5,908 nt of DNA, taken from NCBI GenBank assembly GCA_030040395.1, contig JASHTU010000034.1, forward strand, positions 1 to 5,908, in the 5' to 3' direction. Shown here piece after piece: positions 4,805-5,908 of this stretch. The DNA is from Acidobacteriaceae bacterium (lineage in GTDB: Bacteria > Acidobacteriota > Terriglobia > Terriglobales > Acidobacteriaceae). Both the position numbers and the translations under genes were made by a program. Numbering within the stretch: the first letter of the stretch is position 1; every line of letters starts with the position of its first letter. The notes below the pieces were generated by a model. It made no database searches. It saw nothing but the letters and a program-made list of their open reading frames with translations, and had not been told where the DNA came from.

Positions 4805-5677
4805 GTGAGTGATTTTTCGGCAATGAGGCCGGCTTCGGCCATGGCGCCTCTTGCCGCAGTGCGGCCCTTTCCCGCCGTCAGCCTTTTCGCCGATCTTGCT
4901 TGCCGCCTGCACCGCAGCCGCGCTTGGGTGGGAGCCCAATTCTGGGCCATCCTCTGCTTCATCCTGGCCGGAATCGCCTGGGCTGCAGCGCCTCCTGAGC
5001 CCGCCTGGCAGGCAGGTTTGTTCTCGCTGGCGCCGCCCGGGCTCGCCGCCGCCATGTTGACCTTGGAGGCCATTACCATGCGCAGTCTGATGGGCGAAGA
5101 CCGCAGGCGCACGAGGCTGTTGTGGGGCGCCTCGGCGCTCCTGGCTTGGTCGGCGGCTATCGCGGCGATTTGGGCTGTCTTGGCCTGGTGCGAACAGGCC
5201 GTCCCGCTGTGGGCGGCATGGATCGGCGCGCACGCGCAATCACAGGCAACGCTCTTCACTCCGTTGCGCGCCGAGCGCTGGCTGGAGGCCGGCATCTGGG
5301 TATTGCGCTGGATTGTGGCCCCGGCGGCTGTCGTTCCCTGCTTCATGGCCGCGGCGCAGTGGGGCCGGCGATTGCCGTGGCGCGAAATCAGCCGCGTGCT
5401 CCTTGATTGGCGCTGGTGGACTGCGATCGTCCTGGCCGCCCTCGGCGGCGTGGCGCTGCCCGGCCGCCTCTTCGCCGCCGAGCCGCACGGAGCCATCCTC
5501 CATCAGCTCGCTGCGCTGTTTTTGAGGCTCGCTGTGGCCTATGTTTTAGCCGTGGGCAGTTGGGTTCTGTTGCTGGGCTGGGCCGCGGTTCTGTTCTCTC
5601 GCAGGCCCACGCCTCCTACGCGGATGGCCGCGCGGCAGCCCAAACCGCACGCCCGCCTGCACCCCAAGGCGGCGTAA
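4805..5677 (+). CDS. Multi-spanning membrane protein of unknown function
   Basis: This is a 290-aa hydrophobic protein rich in Ala, Leu and Trp. By eye there are about five to six membrane segments, near residues 44-62, 74-92 (weaker), 105-128, 163-185, 203-220 and 231-264 (possibly two). The N-terminus (1-42) and the C-terminal tail (266-290: RRPTPPTRMAARQPKPHARL and following) are basic and probably cytoplasmic. Short charged loops such as GEDRRRTR (97-104) and GRRLPWREISR (187-197) separate the helices. I do not recognise a family, catalytic motif or transporter signature. The start GTG at 4805 has a well-placed GGAGGT; the TAG of a short upstream frame overlaps it by one base, so translational coupling is possible. 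Codon use is GC-rich throughout, which supports a real gene. The opposite-strand frames across it are shadows. A PAS-domain gene follows after 98 bp in the same direction, but palindromes and a promoter-like box between them suggest separate control. Confidence 0.8.
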   Translation: MSDFSAMRPASAMAPLAAVRPFPAVSLFADLACRLHRSRAWVGAQFWAILCFILAGIAWAAAPPEPAWQAGLFSLAPPGLAAAMLTLEAITMRSLMGEDRRRTRLLWGASALLAWSAAIAAIWAVLAWCEQAVPLWAAWIGAHAQSQATLFTPLRAERWLEAGIWVLRWIVAPAAVVPCFMAAAQWGRRLPWREISRVLLDWRWWTAIVLAALGGVALPGRLFAAEPHGAILHQLAALFLRLAVAYVLAVGSWVLLLGWAAVLFSRRPTPPTRMAARQPKPHARLHPKAA

Positions 5678-5720
5678 GGCCCCGCCCAGCGACAGTACCC
5701 TCCTGGCCTGCCCTTTCGGC

Positions 5721-5751
5721 GTTGCGCAACCACCGGAGCCCGGTGTATCGT
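5721..5751 (+). promoter_or_regulatory. Two abutting palindromes and a promoter-like box before the PAS gene
   Basis: GTTGCGCAAC (5721-5730) is a perfect palindrome. It is followed without a gap by CACCGGAGCCCGGTG (5731-5745), a perfect 6-bp inverted repeat with a 3-bp centre, then TATCGT (5746-5751, 4 of 6 to TATAAT). TTGCGC at 5722-5727 could be a weak -35 with an 18-bp spacer, so both palindromes would sit within the promoter, as operators often do. The second could alternatively be a hairpin following the membrane-protein gene, but no T-run follows it. Confidence 0.4.
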
Positions 5752-5775
5752 GCGGGTAAGGTCGGTAACAGGAAA

Positions 5776-5908
5776 ATGGGCCCTTCGGATTCCCCACAGG
5801 AGGTCGCCGCTCTTTCGATGCAGAGCGCCCAATCGCAATTTGCCCAATCCACGATTGAAAGCCTCTTCGATTTCTCTCCCGACGCCATCCTGATCACAGA
5901 CCATCGCG
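5776..5908 (+). CDS. N-terminus of a PAS-domain protein, probable sensor kinase or other signalling protein
   Basis: The frame from ATG 5776 stays open to the right edge (44 codons). After a polar leader of about 28 residues it reads ESLFDFSPDAILITDHR, which matches the typical entry of a PAS domain (LFE.SPDAI..TD..G). PAS domains sense ligands, redox or light and usually sit ahead of histidine kinase, diguanylate cyclase or regulator output domains; the output lies outside the window. No signal peptide or membrane helix is present before the PAS entry, which suggests a cytoplasmic sensor. The start is uncertain: ATG 5776 has only AGGA 2 nt before it, while the in-frame ATG 5818 has a perfect AGGAGGT (5798-5804) but 13 nt away, longer than usual. 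Both starts keep the PAS motif. Overlapping minus-strand frames at 5539-5904 are shadows. Confidence 0.75.
   Translation, partial: MGPSDSPQEVAALSMQSAQSQFAQSTIESLFDFSPDAILITDHR

Noticed and set aside
4016..5239. 407-codon minus-strand open frame
   Set aside because: It runs across the empty region and antisense to the membrane protein, is full of Arg/Gly/Pro typical of GC-rich shadow frames, has no motif, and conflicts with the well-supported GTG/GGAGGT start at 4805.
4756..5496. 246-codon minus-strand frame opposite the membrane protein
   Set aside because: Antisense shadow. The plus-strand frame has clear membrane segments and a Shine-Dalgarno; this one is low-complexity Ala/Arg/Gln without a domain.

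Overview
The window is about 5.9 kb of GC-rich bacterial DNA and most resembles an Acidobacteriota chromosome. That placement is an inference, based on a small basic protein ending in a TPEGRKRIAEA...RRRW motif, a UPF0182 membrane protein, GC-rich codon use, and two genes whose promoter-like boxes sit almost on their start codons. I see no rRNA, tRNA, CRISPR array, transposase or phage gene. Most of the content is ordinary chromosomal genes separated by unusually roomy intergenic DNA.

Layout, left to right. (1) 1-1227, +: the C-terminal part of a UPF0182 membrane protein, cut by the window edge. (2) 1311-1886, +: a LOG-family nucleotide phosphoribohydrolase with the PGGxGTxxE signature. (3) 1884-2198: a non-coding 315-bp element bounded by 41-bp imperfect terminal inverted repeats. 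It carries four internal copies of an AAAATTGG motif in alternating orientation, and its left end lies on the LOG stop codon; it looks like a MITE. (4) 2199-2364: two small inverted repeats and a TATCAT box. (5) 2365-3375, +: a Gfo/Idh/MocA sugar-type oxidoreductase. (6) 3436-3702, -: a short, very basic, probably nucleic-acid-binding protein with a good promoter and Shine-Dalgarno, convergent with gene 5. (7) 3785-4316: a long stretch with no convincing gene, holding a terminator-like hairpin and a 17-bp dyad next to duplicated TATAAGAT boxes. (8) 4317-4664, +: a doubtful one-helix membrane ORF. (9) 4805-5677, +: a multi-spanning membrane protein of unknown function with a clear Shine-Dalgarno and GTG start. 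(10) 5776 to the right edge, +: the start of a PAS-domain protein, probably a sensor kinase, too short to appear as a normal ORF. Two abutting palindromes lie just upstream.

The genes do not form an obvious pathway: gaps are wide, orientation switches, and each gene seems to have its own promoter. The most interesting item is the 315-bp inverted-repeat element and its precise placement on the LOG stop codon. I do not see evidence of a complete undescribed multi-gene system in this window.
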